DNA of 64,000 bases from Sphingomonas sp. PP-F2F-G114-C0414. GTDB lineage: Bacteria; Pseudomonadota; Alphaproteobacteria; Sphingomonadales; Sphingomonadaceae. This document shows, piece by piece, positions 17,679-29,504 of the stretch. How positions within the stretch are numbered: the stretch's first letter is position 1; each line of letters opens with the position of its first letter. A model generated the notes under the pieces. The model was not told where the DNA came from, searched no databases, and saw only the letters and a list, made by a program, of their open reading frames with translations. A program made the translations under genes and the position numbers. Location of the stretch: NCBI RefSeq assembly GCF_003688595.1, contig NZ_RCWT01000009.1, forward strand, positions 124,001 through 188,000, given 5' to 3'.

Positions 17679-17816
17679 ATGGACGATCGGGATCGAAAGG
17701 CGGCGGAGAAAGCCGAGCGCATGGCCGCCGCGCTGCGCGAGAATCTGCGGCGGCGGAAGGCGCAGTCGCGGGCCGTGGGGGCTACGCCTGCGCCGAAGGA
17801 CGAGCCGTCTAGCTGA
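17679..17816 (+). CDS. Small basic hypothetical protein (45 aa)
   Basis: 45 residues, MDDRDRKAAEKAERMAAALR then a basic stretch ENLRRRKAQSR and a short proline-rich tail ending DEPSS. Charged and helical in appearance, no membrane segment. It resembles small basic proteins that recur in sphingomonad genomes; no function is known. The last eight bases overlap the end of the convergent aminopeptidase gene. It lies directly behind the tRNA-Thr promoter side. No strong ribosome site is visible, so expression is not certain. Confidence 0.55.
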   Translation: MDDRDRKAAEKAERMAAALRENLRRRKAQSRAVGATPAPKDEPSS

Positions 17817-19608
17817 GCGGCGCGCATTTGGCGGTCAGCCAGGCGCGATCCTCCGCGTCGGTCATTTCGGGGGTCAGGACCGCCAGTACCTGTGCGTGAT
17901 AATCGTCGACCCATTGGCGCTCTGCCGCGGTCAGCAGCGTCGGCTTGATCAGCGTGCGTTCGATCGGGCAGAAGGTGAGCGTCTCGAAGCCGAGCATTGC
18001 GCGGTCGGCGCCGGGGATCGTGCGGGGTTCGATGAGGATCAGGTTCTCGATGCGGATGCCGTATTCGCCGGCCTTGTAGTAGCCGGGCTCGTTGGAGAGC
18101 ATCATGCCGGCGCGTAAGGGTTCCATCGCCGCGCCGCCGGGGTAGTTGGGCGAGGCGATCCGCTGCGGGCCTTCGTGGACCGCGAGATACGCACCGACGC
18201 CGTGGCCGGTGCCGTGGCCGAAATCGAGGCCGGCTTCCCACAGCGGACGGCGGGCGAACGCGTCGATCTGGCCGCCCATCGTGCCGTCGGGGAAGACCGC
18301 GGTGGCGATGCCGATGTGACCCTTGAGGACGCGCGTGAAGCGGTCGCGCATCTCTTCGGTCGGGTCGCCGATCGGCATGACGCGGGTGACGTCGGTGGTG
18401 CCGTCGGCATATTGGCCGCCGGAGTCGATCAAATAGAGCTGGCCGGGTTCGATCGGTGCGCTCGATTCCTCGGTGACGTGGTAATGCGGGATCGCGCCGT
18501 GCGGGCCGGTCGCGGAGATCGTGTCGAACGAGGTGTCCTTCAGGACGCCGGTCTGTTCGCGGAAGGCGAGCAGCTTGGCGGCGGCGCTGAGTTCGGTTTG
18601 CCCCCCCTTTACGCATTCGGTTTCGACCCAGCGGAGGAAGCGTGCGAGGGCGGCGCCGTCGCGGGCGGAGGCGGCGCGGTGGCCGGCGATCTCGACCGGG
18701 TTCTTGATGGCCTTGGCGAGGACGACGGGATCTCGCAGCGGCAGGATCTTCGCGCCGCTGGCCTGGAGCGCCTGCGTGATTGCGGCGACTGCGCGTTCGG
18801 GATCGGCGGCGACGCGCTTGCCGGCATAGGTGCCGAGGGTCGCGGCGAAGGCGGTGCGGTCGTGGAGGCGGACCGCGTTGCCGAGATGCTGGCGGACGGC
18901 GTCGTCGAGTTTGTCGGGGGCGACGAACAGGTCGGTGGTGCCGTCCGCGCCGACGATCGCGTAGGACAGTGCTACGGGCGTGTGGTCGACGTCGTTGCCG
19001 CGGATGTTGAGCGCCCAGGCGATCGAATCGAGCGCGGTGAGGACGACCGCGTCGGCCTTGTGCTCGGCCAGCCAGTCGGCGATCGCCGCGCGCTTTTTGG
19101 CCGAGGACGCGCCGGTGAACTGGTCGGGCTGGACGGTGAGCTTGGCGGGGGAGGGGGCGGGGCGGTCGGTCCAGATCGTGTCGATGGGGTTGGCTTCGAC
19201 CGCTACCAGCGTCGCGTTGCGTTCGGCGAGGGCTGTGGTGGCGTCGGCGACCCAGCCGCCGGTGTGCAGCCACGGGTCATAGCCGATCCGACCACCGTCC
19301 GGCGCGTGCTGGCCGAGCCAGGCGGCGGGGCTGGTCTGCGGCACGTCGGCATACGCCCACAGCGCGCCGTCGACCTGGTCGCGGACCTGGATCGTGTAGC
19401 GGCCATCGGTGAAGATCGCGGCGCGATCGGCGAGGACCACGGCGGTCCCGGCCGAGCCGCCGAACCCGGTCAGCCAGCCGAGCCGCTGCGCGTAACCGCC
19501 GACATATTCGCTCATATGCTCGTCGGTCAGCGGGATCACGAAGCCGTCGAGACGGTCGGTTGCGAGCTGTGCGCGCAGGGCGGCGAGGCGGTCGGTCGGG
19601 GTCGGCAT
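17809..19608 (-). CDS. Aminopeptidase P family (Xaa-Pro aminopeptidase, M24B)
   Basis: 599 residues, the long three-domain form (two creatinase-like N-terminal domains and the C-terminal pita-bread catalytic domain). Metal ligands are visible in order: LIDSGGQYADGTTDVTR (two Asp), GHGTGHGVGAYLAVHEGP (His), SNEPGYY (Glu) and IRIENL (Glu). The enzyme removes N-terminal residues preceding proline in the cytoplasm. The start MPTPTDRLAALRAQL fits the family. It is monocistronic, with a 226-bp gap to the divergent gene. Confidence 0.93.
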   Translation of the reverse strand: MPTPTDRLAALRAQLATDRLDGFVIPLTDEHMSEYVGGYAQRLGWLTGFGGSAGTAVVLADRAAIFTDGRYTIQVRDQVDGALWAYADVPQTSPAAWLGQHAPDGGRIGYDPWLHTGGWVADATTALAERNATLVAVEANPIDTIWTDRPAPSPAKLTVQPDQFTGASSAKKRAAIADWLAEHKADAVVLTALDSIAWALNIRGNDVDHTPVALSYAIVGADGTTDLFVAPDKLDDAVRQHLGNAVRLHDRTAFAATLGTYAGKRVAADPERAVAAITQALQASGAKILPLRDPVVLAKAIKNPVEIAGHRAASARDGAALARFLRWVETECVKGGQTELSAAAKLLAFREQTGVLKDTSFDTISATGPHGAIPHYHVTEESSAPIEPGQLYLIDSGGQYADGTTDVTRVMPIGDPTEEMRDRFTRVLKGHIGIATAVFPDGTMGGQIDAFARRPLWEAGLDFGHGTGHGVGAYLAVHEGPQRIASPNYPGGAAMEPLRAGMMLSNEPGYYKAGEYGIRIENLILIEPRTIPGADRAMLGFETLTFCPIERTLIKPTLLTAAERQWVDDYHAQVLAVLTPEMTDAEDRAWLTAKCAPLS

Positions 19609-19834
19609 GGGGCGGACTCTCTGGTCTGGAAATGGCGCGTGTGCGGCAAAGCAGCGCGATAGCAGCTCGGTCGGTTCCGGGCGACCGTTTCGGGAAACCA
19701 GAGGCCGATCCGGACTATCGAGCGTGGTCGGGTATCGTACCTTTTGATCACGATGTCCGCCTCACGGGAGCCGTTCAGGTTGCCGGGCGTACACGGCGTG
19801 CCGCATCGATCCGCGATGCCGCAAGGAGTGTCCG

Positions 19835-20221
19835 ATGAAAGCCGTGTTTGCCGTAGCCCTCGCCGTCGCCGCCCCCGTTTTCGCTGCTGGCGGTGCCGAA
19901 GCGCAGTCGTCGAAGCAGACCTATCCGAGTTGCGATATTCGCGCTCAACACGCGCTGAAGGCCGAGACCGGCGGCAGCATCAAGGATGCTCGACAGGCGC
20001 ATATATCGATGCGCGCGAACATCCTCGAAGCGGACCTCGGCACCGCGCACAAGGCAGGGCGTCTGACGCAGCGACAGGCCGACACGCTGTTCAAGCGCGT
20101 CGAGGCGGTGCGCCACGCGACCGATCGTTTCGTGAAGAAACAGGGCTTCCTCAGCGCGGCCGAGCGCGCCAGCTACGATCGCGAGCTGGATGCGGTGGCG
20201 ATGCGGATCTGCCGCTCATGA
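19835..20221 (+). CDS. Secreted hypothetical protein
   Basis: 128 residues with a clear signal peptide (MKAVFAVALAVAAPVFAAGG, cleavage near AEA) and AAGGAG seven bases upstream. The mature part is helical and charged, with two cysteines (about residues 33 and 126, in SCDIR and RICRS) that could form a disulfide. No known domain was recognised. It converges on the chemoreceptor gene. Confidence 0.65.
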   Translation: MKAVFAVALAVAAPVFAAGGAEAQSSKQTYPSCDIRAQHALKAETGGSIKDARQAHISMRANILEADLGTAHKAGRLTQRQADTLFKRVEAVRHATDRFVKKQGFLSAAERASYDRELDAVAMRICRS

Positions 20222-20245
20222 GCCGTTGATCGGGGATCGCCCTGC

Positions 20246-20261
20246 GACCGGTCGACCGGTC
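20246..20261. terminator. Palindrome between convergent genes
   Basis: GACCGGTCGACCGGTC is a perfect 16-base palindrome (6-bp stem with TCGA loop, extended imperfectly by CCTG/CAGG), lying between the secreted protein stop and the chemoreceptor stop. A bidirectional terminator is likely but no T tract follows. Confidence 0.4.
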
Positions 20262-21621
20262 AGGCATAGGCAGCTTGCGACGCATAGTCCGGTTTGCGTG
20301 CGGTCGACCGCGGACCATCACCCCGGGATATCTTGAAGCTCGCGGCCTGGGTGGACAGCGATCGTACTTCGTTCGCGAGATTGCGCGCGGCGGCGGAGGT
20401 TTCCTCGACCATCGCCGCGTTCTGCTGCGTCGACTGGTCCATCGTGCCGATCGCTGTAGAGATTTCGGTGATCGCCGCCGACTGTGCCTGATTGTCCGCG
20501 GCCATCGTCGCGAGCAGTTCGTGCACCTCGGCGACGTCGTCGACGATGGTGCTCAGCGCGCCATCGACGCGCGTCACCGCCTCGACCGCGGTCACGACCT
20601 CGGTCTGCGTGACCGTCAGCTGGTCACGCGCCCGCTTGGCTTCTTCCTCGGCGCGCATCGCCAGCGCCGAGACGAGGTCGGCGACCACCGCGAAACCGCG
20701 CCCTGCATCACCAGCACGCCCGGCCTCGACCGCGGCGTTCATCGCCAGCACGCGCGTCTGGAACGCGATCTTGTCGAGCCCTTCGATCACGCTGTCGATG
20801 CCCTTCGCGCTCTCCGACACCCGGCCCATCGCCTGCACGGCTTCTTCCGCCACCGTTCGCCCGCTGCCGACCGTGGCGATCGTCTGGTTCGCGCGCTGGA
20901 CCGTCCGGGTCGCGGCTGCCGCCGATGCGCGGAGCCGCGCGTCCATCTGCGTCACCGAGGCGGTGGTTTCCTCCAGCGACGCCGCATTGCTCTCGGTACG
21001 CCGGGCAAGATCTTCCGACGCCTGGGCGATCTCGCCGGAGCCGGTCTGGATGCTCGCCGCGCTGTCCGATACCGAACCGATCAGGTTGCGCATCGAATCG
21101 ATCGCGGCGTTGAAGTCGGTCTTCAACGGCAGATATTCCGGCATCAGGTCGGCGGTGATGCTGGCCGTCAGATCGCCCCGGCCGAATTTTTCGAGGTGGT
21201 CGCGGAAGACGGCGATCATCTCGTCCTGCGCGGCGGATTGCTTGAGCCTTGCCGCCGCCGTCTCTCGAAACGAGAACATCGCCTTGGTCATCCGCCCGAC
21301 GCAATCCCGATACGCGGTGTGGGCGATCGGCGCGTCAAGGTCGCCCTTGGCGAGCGCTTCCATGCGAACGACGGTGGAAACGTACGGATCGCACACGGCC
21401 GTTCGGATCCGGGCACCGGCGCAACCCGCAGCGATCGTGATCGCGGCTCCGAGGGCCAGGCCGACGAGCGGGTAGCCCGCAACCGACGCCACGAAGGTCG
21501 TCATCACGCCAAGCGCCACCAAGAGGGTCATACCGGTGAACGCGATCATCATCTTCTGACGGATCGGCGCAACCTCCTGAAACCACAGCAATCTATTTTC
21601 TCCGCTTTGTAAACAACACAC
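20260..21621 (-). CDS. Methyl-accepting chemotaxis protein without a periplasmic sensor domain
   Basis: About 453 residues. Two hydrophobic segments (about 24-46 and 49-68) are separated by only a few residues, so there is no periplasmic ligand domain. HAMP-like helices follow, then a long coiled coil with the signalling hairpin [20 protein letters not shown] followed by [17 protein letters not shown]. The usual QTN is QTR and VADEVRALA is VADLVSALA. It should couple to CheA/CheW, but no che genes are in the window. The start is unsure: ATG 21621 has no ribosome site, a TTG ten codons later follows GGAG, and an AGGAGG lies before PIRQKMM. Confidence 0.8.
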   Translation of the reverse strand: MCCLQSGENRLLWFQEVAPIRQKMMIAFTGMTLLVALGVMTTFVASVAGYPLVGLALGAAITIAAGCAGARIRTAVCDPYVSTVVRMEALAKGDLDAPIAHTAYRDCVGRMTKAMFSFRETAAARLKQSAAQDEMIAVFRDHLEKFGRGDLTASITADLMPEYLPLKTDFNAAIDSMRNLIGSVSDSAASIQTGSGEIAQASEDLARRTESNAASLEETTASVTQMDARLRASAAAATRTVQRANQTIATVGSGRTVAEEAVQAMGRVSESAKGIDSVIEGLDKIAFQTRVLAMNAAVEAGRAGDAGRGFAVVADLVSALAMRAEEEAKRARDQLTVTQTEVVTAVEAVTRVDGALSTIVDDVAEVHELLATMAADNQAQSAAITEISTAIGTMDQSTQQNAAMVEETSAAARNLANEVRSLSTQAASFKISRGDGPRSTARKPDYASQAAYA

Positions 21622-21778
21622 ATTCTAGGCGAACCTGCGGTGGGTTTAGGTCCACAACGGCAATAAATTCTTCATACTCTGCTTAACGCTCGGTTAGGGG
21701 TTTTGGGTGGCGGACGGGTCCGTATGCCGCACGGGGACGGGCGTTGGCTTCCGTCGGCTGCCCGGCTAACACACCGGC

Positions 21779-23833
21779 ATGACCACGCCCCCCATCGCCG
21801 AACAGCGCCCGCACAGCTTCACCACGCATGGCGTGACGATCGAGGATCCGTATGCGTGGCTGAAGGATCCGAACTATCCGGAGGTCGATGACGCCGACGT
21901 GCTGGCCTATCTTGCCGCCGAGAATGTGTATTTCGAAGCGCAGATGGCGCCGCACGAAGCGCTTACCGACACGATCTACGAAGAGATGAAGGCGCGGATC
22001 AAGGAGGACGAATCCTCGGTGCCGCAGAAGGATGGCGATTGGCTCTACTGGACCGCGTACGAGACTGGCGGGCAGTACAAGAAATGGTGGCGGAAGCCCG
22101 TTGCGGGCGGTGACGACGAGCTGTTGCTCGACGAGCCGGCGCTGGCGGAGGGGCACGAGTATTTCCGGCTCGGGGCGTTCTCGATCAGCAATGACGGGCG
22201 GTATCTCGCCTATGCGATCGACGACAATGGGAGCGAGCGGTTCGAGGTTCGGGTCAAGGACCTGGATACCGGCGAGCATCTGCCCGACGTGATCCCGGGG
22301 ATGCTCAGCGAGATCGTCTGGACCGCGGACGATGCGGGCTTCCTGTACGGGTTGGCGAACGAGCAGTGGCGGACCGACAATGCGCGGTTCCACCGGCTGG
22401 GGACGCCGATCTCCGAGGACGTCGTGCTGTTCCACGAGGAAGACGAGGGCTTTCGCGTCGGCGTCGGCGAGACGAGTTCGCGCAAGTGGATCGTGATCGC
22501 GACCAGCGATCATGTGACGAGCGAGCTGTACCTGCTGCCCGCGCATGAGCCTCTGGCGGTGCCGATCCTCGTGTCGGCGCGGAAGGTGGGCCGCGAATAT
22601 GACGTGGACGAGCATGACGGGACGCTGTTCATCCACACCAACGACGTCGATCCGAATTTCCGGCTCTGCACCGCGCTGGTCGAGGAGCCGGATGCGTGGA
22701 GCGAGCTGATTCCGGCGAGCCCGACGTTCTACATGACCGGCGTGGAGTGTTATCAGGACTTCTTCGTGGTCGACGGGCGCGAGGACGGGCTCGATCAGAT
22801 CGCGATCCACCGGTACGAGACGCCAACCGAGGGCAAGCGGATCGACTTCCCCGAGGCGAGCTATGTCGCAGGGCTGGGGGACAATCCCGAGTACGACATG
22901 ACGGTGTTGCGGCTTGGGTATGAGTCGATGGTCACGCCTGGCACTGTATATGATTACGACGTCGATACCGGCGAGCGGACGATGCTCAAGGTGCAGGAAA
23001 TCCCGAGCGGCTATGACGCGGCGAAGTATGCGACCGAGCGGCTCAAGATTACTGCGCGGGACGGGACCGAGATTCCGGTCTCGATCGTGTATCCGGCGGG
23101 GTTCGTGCGCGACGGGTCTGCGCCGTTGTTCCTCTATGCGTATGGCGCGTACGGCTATGCGATCCCGCCGGGCTTCTCGACCGGGCGGATGAGCCTGCTC
23201 GATCGCGGGTTTGCCTATGCGATCGCGCATATCCGTGGCGGCGACGATCTGGGCCAGCAATGGTATCTGGATGGCAAGCTCGAGAAGCGCGCGAACACGT
23301 TCAATGATTTCGTCGATGTGGCGAAGGCGCTGGTCGACGCGCAGTGGACGTCGGCGGGGAAGATCGCGATCGCGGGGCGGTCTGCTGGCGGCGAGCTGAT
23401 GGGGGCGGTGGTCAATTCCGACCCCGAACTGTGGGGCGCGGTGATCGCCGACGTGCCGTTCGTCGACGTGCTGAACACGATGCTCGACGAGAGTTTGCCG
23501 CTGACGCCGGGCGAGTGGCCGGAGTGGGGTAATCCGATCGAGGACGAGGCTGCGTTCAAGCTGATCCGGTCGTATTCGCCGTACGACAACGTCAAGGCGC
23601 AGGCTTATCCGCCGATGTTTATCAGCGGTGGGCTCAACGATCCGCGCGTGACCTATTGGGAGCCGGCGAAGTGGGCGGCGAAGCTGCGGCTGATGAAGAC
23701 CGACGACAATGTCCTGTTGCTCAAGACCAACATGGGCGCGGGGCATGGCGGCAAGTCGGGGCGGTTCGAATCGCTGCGTGAGGGTGCCGAGGAGCATGCG
23801 TTCGTGCTGTGGCAGCTGGGCGTCGCGGGGTGA
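21779..23833 (+). CDS. ptrB: Oligopeptidase B (S9A serine peptidase)
   Basis: 684 residues, the usual length for this family, cytoplasmic. An N-terminal beta-propeller (starting PHSFTTHGVTIEDPYAWLKD) is followed by the alpha/beta-hydrolase domain with GRSAGGELMG (nucleophile Ser), GGLNDPRVTYWEPAKW (Asp) and GAGHGGKSGRF (His). The segment YAIAHIRGGDDLGQQWY is characteristic of oligopeptidase B, which cleaves small peptides after Arg or Lys. The downstream thioesterase overlaps its stop by four bases (GTGA), so the two are co-translated. Confidence 0.93.
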   Translation: MTTPPIAEQRPHSFTTHGVTIEDPYAWLKDPNYPEVDDADVLAYLAAENVYFEAQMAPHEALTDTIYEEMKARIKEDESSVPQKDGDWLYWTAYETGGQYKKWWRKPVAGGDDELLLDEPALAEGHEYFRLGAFSISNDGRYLAYAIDDNGSERFEVRVKDLDTGEHLPDVIPGMLSEIVWTADDAGFLYGLANEQWRTDNARFHRLGTPISEDVVLFHEEDEGFRVGVGETSSRKWIVIATSDHVTSELYLLPAHEPLAVPILVSARKVGREYDVDEHDGTLFIHTNDVDPNFRLCTALVEEPDAWSELIPASPTFYMTGVECYQDFFVVDGREDGLDQIAIHRYETPTEGKRIDFPEASYVAGLGDNPEYDMTVLRLGYESMVTPGTVYDYDVDTGERTMLKVQEIPSGYDAAKYATERLKITARDGTEIPVSIVYPAGFVRDGSAPLFLYAYGAYGYAIPPGFSTGRMSLLDRGFAYAIAHIRGGDDLGQQWYLDGKLEKRANTFNDFVDVAKALVDAQWTSAGKIAIAGRSAGGELMGAVVNSDPELWGAVIADVPFVDVLNTMLDESLPLTPGEWPEWGNPIEDEAAFKLIRSYSPYDNVKAQAYPPMFISGGLNDPRVTYWEPAKWAAKLRLMKTDDNVLLLKTNMGAGHGGKSGRFESLREGAEEHAFVLWQLGVAG

Positions 23834-24252
23834 GCCGGTTCACGCTCTCGATCACGGCGCAGGACGCGGATATCGACGAGCTTGGGCATGTGAACAATGC
23901 GGTCTGGGTGCAGTGGATCCAGGCCATCGCGACTGCGCATTGGGAGGCTGTGGCGCCGGCCGAGCACAAGCTGGCGTATGTGTGGGTCGTGACGCGGCAT
24001 GAGATCGATTACCGTGGGAGTGTTGTCGCGGGGGAGACGGTCGTTGGCGAGACTTGGGTCGAGGGGGCGCCGAAGGGGGCTCGGTTCGATCGGCATGTTC
24101 GGTTTGTCGGCGATGACGGGCGGGTGAAGCTGCAGGCGGTTACGACCTGGGCTTTGCTGGATCGGGGGACCGGGCGGTTGATGCGGGTGCGCGAGGATGT
24201 GGCTGCGCCGTTTTATCCTCCCCGGAACGGGGAGGGGGACCGCGACGCGTAG
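23830..24252 (+). CDS. Acyl-CoA thioesterase (hot-dog fold, 4HBT/YbgC-like)
   Basis: 140 residues from a GTG that overlaps the ptrB stop (GTGA). The N-terminal block DIDELGHVNNAVWVQWI is the signature of the 4-hydroxybenzoyl-CoA thioesterase family, with the Asp and GHVNN helix. It would hydrolyse acyl-CoA thioesters in the cytoplasm; substrate unknown. The last 12 or so residues (YPPRNGEGDRDA) and the stop codon are encoded by the palindromic element at 24216, so the original C-terminus appears to have been replaced by repeat sequence. Confidence 0.85.
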   Translation: MSRFTLSITAQDADIDELGHVNNAVWVQWIQAIATAHWEAVAPAEHKLAYVWVVTRHEIDYRGSVVAGETVVGETWVEGAPKGARFDRHVRFVGDDGRVKLQAVTTWALLDRGTGRLMRVREDVAAPFYPPRNGEGDRDA

Positions 24253-24404
24253 CGGCGTGGTGGAGGGGGAGCGCCGCGGGCGTTACGGTTGTGTCGGAGC
24301 GATACCGGGCGCTGCGATCGGGTAAGGCGAGTCTCACGGCTGGTACTTTTGTCGCACGCCCCCTCCACCAGCTTCGCTGGTCCCCCTCCCCGTGCCGGGG
24401 AGGA
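24216..24404. repeat. Inverted pair of palindromic elements, family C
   Basis: Two copies in opposite orientation: 24216-24270 and 24359-24404. Each contains TCCTCCCCGGAACGGGGAGG and ends with GGTGGAGGGGG. The left copy forms the 3' end of the thioesterase gene and the right copy abuts the ppc stop codon. The pair can fold into a large cruciform and may serve as a bidirectional terminator between these convergent genes. Confidence 0.75.
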
Positions 24405-27080
<2,676 letters not shown>

Positions 27081-27191
27081 GATTCCCTGCTGCGCTGCGG
27101 CAGGGATCAGGTCAACCGGGTTTGGTATCGTGAAGGACTGAGTTCGAATGAAAAACGCTGATCGCGTGTAATTTAATGTCGCTTATCTTTC

Positions 27192-27275
27192 CCGTCATCC
27201 TGACGAAAGTCGGGATCCAGGGTAACGGCGTGCAGCCTTTTCAACTCTGGATCCTGACTTTCGTCAGGATGACGG
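27192..27275. repeat. Palindromic element, family A (CCGTCATCC type)
   Basis: Arms of 29 bases (CCGTCATCCTGACGAAAGTC then GGGATCCAG) at both ends, inverted, with one mismatch, separated by about 26 bases. It occupies most of the gap between the ppc start and the EF-hand gene, and related copies occur at 30193 and 56443. Confidence 0.8.
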
Positions 27276-27287
27276 AACGATAGATGC

Positions 27288-27662
27288 CTACCGGTTGCGT
27301 GACTCCGTGCGTTCTTCCGACGTCACCGTGCCGTCATGGTTCAGGTCCATCTTGTCGAACCAGGCGAGCGTGCCTTCGCTCCATTCGATCGCGGTGATCA
27401 CGCCGTCCTTGTTGCGGTCGAACGCCTTGATGCGAGAGTTGGGCGAAGGGAGTTCGTCCTTGGTGATGCGGTCGTCACCATTGCGGTCGAGCGTCCGGAA
27501 GCGACGCTCCAGGCTGGCGCCGAAATCGAGCCGCGAGGTTACCGACGGGGGCACGAAGCCGACCGCGTTGGCGTCGGCCTGTGCACGCTGCGCGTCCTTG
27601 TCGCCGCACGCGGACACCATAATTCCTGTCGCGGCGAGCGCCGCTACCAGTTTCACCTGCAT
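27288..27662 (-). CDS. EF-hand lipoprotein
   Basis: 124 residues. The start MQVKLVAALAATGIMVSACG is a lipoprotein signal peptide with lipobox VSAC (Cys about 19), preceded by GGGAGA. Three calcium-binding loops follow: DRNGDDRITKDE, DRNKDGVITAIE and DLNHDGTVTSEE, all with the canonical 12-residue D-x-[DN]-x-[DN]-G pattern. A membrane-anchored periplasmic calcium-binding protein of unknown role. It is 25 bases downstream of the HNH gene and may be co-transcribed with it. Confidence 0.85.
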   Translation of the reverse strand: MQVKLVAALAATGIMVSACGDKDAQRAQADANAVGFVPPSVTSRLDFGASLERRFRTLDRNGDDRITKDELPSPNSRIKAFDRNKDGVITAIEWSEGTLAWFDKMDLNHDGTVTSEERTESRNR

Positions 27663-27687
27663 AGAATCTCCCGTCGTATCGATGCCG

Positions 27688-28254
27688 TCAGGCCTCGAGT
27701 TCGATGTCCCAGTACAGCCAGTCGTGCCACGTGTCGTGCAGGTAGTTGGGCGGGAAGCTGCGGCCGTGTTCCTGGAGATGCCAGTTGGTCGGGCGGATCG
27801 CCTCGATATGCAGCGGCATCGCCGCCTGTTTCGGCGTGCGCCCGCCCTTTTTGAGGTTGCAGGGCGAGCAGGCGGTGACGACGTTCTCCCACGTGGTACG
27901 ACCGCCTTGCGCGCGGGGGATGACATGGTCGAAGGTGAGATCGCGCAGCTTGCCGCAATATTGGCAGGTGAACTTGTCGCGCAGGAACAGGTTGAAGCGG
28001 GTGAAGGCGGGAAATTGCGACGGTCGGACGAACTGCTTGAGCGCGATCACCGAGGGCAGCTTCAGCGCGAAATTGGCGCTGCGCACTTCGCGTTCGTAGG
28101 TGGCGACGATGTCGACACGGTCGAGGAAGACAGCCTTGACCGCGGTTTGCCACGGCCAGACGCTGAGCGGATAGTAGGAAAGCGGCGTGTAATCGGCATT
28201 GAGCACGAGCGCCGGACAACCATCCGGATGACGCATCAGATCGGGGTGAAACAC
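27688..28254 (-). CDS. HNH endonuclease
   Basis: 188 residues. Zinc-finger cysteines flank the HNH core: CQYCGK, FDHVIPRAQGG, WENVVTACSPCNLKKGG. The N-terminal part (CPALVLNADYTPLSYYPLS) is typical of a conserved family of stand-alone HNH proteins found throughout alphaproteobacteria; their cellular role is not defined. The GTG start at 28254 (MFHPDLMRHPDG) follows GGAGG by four bases. A GTG four codons earlier or the ATG at 28236 are alternatives. Confidence 0.87.
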   Translation of the reverse strand: MFHPDLMRHPDGCPALVLNADYTPLSYYPLSVWPWQTAVKAVFLDRVDIVATYEREVRSANFALKLPSVIALKQFVRPSQFPAFTRFNLFLRDKFTCQYCGKLRDLTFDHVIPRAQGGRTTWENVVTACSPCNLKKGGRTPKQAAMPLHIEAIRPTNWHLQEHGRSFPPNYLHDTWHDWLYWDIELEA

Positions 28255-28343
28255 GGCTCCTCCCACTCAGGCTTCGCAGAGCGCCCTATGGACGACAGCG
28301 ATGACAGCGGCATGACAGCACGCCGCGTGGCGGTCGGTCAAGC

Positions 28344-29195
28344 ATGCTGAGCGACGGACCGGTCGTCACGCGGTTCGCGCCGAGCCCGACGGGGCGGTTG
28401 CATCTGGGCCACACGGTGTCGGCGATCCGCGCGCACGATTACGCGCGCGAGCGGGGCGGGCGGTTCCTGCTGCGGATCGAGGATATCGACGGGACGCGGA
28501 GTCGACCCGAGTTCGTGGCGGGGATTTTGGAGGACCTGGGGTGGCTTGGGTTGCGGTGGGACTCGCTGGTGTTCCAGTCGGAGCGGTTGGCTACGTATGA
28601 TGTTGCGCTGGAGGCTTTGAAGGCGCGCGGGCTGGTTTACCCCTGTTTCTGTACGCGGGCGGAGATCGCGGCGAGCGCGTCGGCGCCACAGGGGGATGTC
28701 GGGCCGGTCTATCCGGGGATTTGTCGCGGTCTGAGCGCGGAGGAGGTCGCTGCGCGGGGGGATGTGGCGCATTGCTGGCGGCTCGACATGGCGGAGGCTG
28801 TGGCGATTACCGGCGTGCTTGTGTGGCATGATGCGACTGCGGGAACGGTTGTCGCTGAGCCGTTGGCGCAGGGGGACGTCGTGCTGGCGCGGAAGGACGC
28901 GCCGGCGAGCTATCATCTGGCGGTGACTCTGGACGATGCGGCGCAGGGTGTGACGGACGTGGTGCGCGGGGTGGACCTGTTCGCGGCGACGGACGTGCAC
29001 CGGGTTTTGCAGGCTTTGCTGGGGTTGCCGGTGCCGGCGTATCATCATCATCCGCTGGTGGTGGATGCCGCGGGGCGGCGGTTGGCCAAGCGGGATGGGG
29101 CTTTGTCGCTGGCGGAGATGCGGGCGGCGGGGGAGGATGGGGTGGGGTTGGCGGCTCGGTTGCGGGGTGGTGATCTACTCCCGGCTTCCGGGTGA
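28344..29195 (+). CDS. gluQ: Glutamyl-Q tRNA(Asp) synthetase
   Basis: 283 residues, about half the length of GltX because the anticodon-binding domain is missing. It has the class I signature FAPSPTGRLHLGH, RIEDIDGTR, the zinc-site cysteines (CFCTRAE ... YPGICR) and a KRDGA in place of KMSKS. GluQRS attaches glutamate to queuosine at position 34 of tRNA-Asp. The codon bias becomes markedly G-rich toward the 3' end. It stands alone; the 78-bp gap upstream is shared with the divergent HNH gene. Confidence 0.93.
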   Translation: MLSDGPVVTRFAPSPTGRLHLGHTVSAIRAHDYARERGGRFLLRIEDIDGTRSRPEFVAGILEDLGWLGLRWDSLVFQSERLATYDVALEALKARGLVYPCFCTRAEIAASASAPQGDVGPVYPGICRGLSAEEVAARGDVAHCWRLDMAEAVAITGVLVWHDATAGTVVAEPLAQGDVVLARKDAPASYHLAVTLDDAAQGVTDVVRGVDLFAATDVHRVLQALLGLPVPAYHHHPLVVDAAGRRLAKRDGALSLAEMRAAGEDGVGLAARLRGGDLLPASG

Positions 29196-29265
29196 GCACC
29201 TGAACTAAGCGGTGCCAATGTCCTCCGAACACGGCGGCCTTTAGCGAAATGCAATCTTGCACGTC

Positions 29266-29324
29266 CTTGTTCTTCCGCGAAGGCGGGAGCCCAGTCTGGG
29301 TCCCCGCCTTCGCGGGGAAACAAG
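29266..29324. repeat. Palindromic element, family B (TTCCCCGCGAAGGCGGGG type)
   Basis: Inverted arms CTTGTTCTTCCGCGAAGGCG... and ...CCGCCTTCGCGGGGAAACAA G around the centre near 29295. Related to the element inside the PTS fusion gene at 41268. With the next entry it makes up most of the 309-bp gene-free stretch 29196-29504. Confidence 0.75.
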
Positions 29325-29351
29325 GTGGAGGGAGTGACGCCTCTAACGTGG

Positions 29352-29459
29352 CACCACCCCGGCGGAGGCCGGGGCCCAGTTGGGGGACGTTGCCAACTGA
29401 TCACAGTGCTTCGTTACTGCGACCTTTCCCACTGGGCCCCGGCCTTCGCCGGGGTGGTG
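29352..29459. repeat. Palindromic element, family B variant (CACCACCCCGGC type)
   Basis: Left arm 29352-29379 (CACCACCCCGGCGGAGGCCG then GGGCCCAG) and right arm 29432-29459 are inverted with two mismatches and enclose a 52-base loop. No gene lies between; it may act as a terminator for gluQ and the convergent DUF3147 gene. Confidence 0.75.
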
Positions 29460-29504
29460 TTTCTCATGGGTGGTGCCGAGTTGCGTTTGATTAGGACGCC
29501 GCTG

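Noticed and set aside
29196..29504. Possible small RNA or CRISPR-like repeat array after gluQ
   Set aside because: The structure is two nested inverted repeats, not direct repeats with spacers, and matches the dispersed palindromes found elsewhere in the window.
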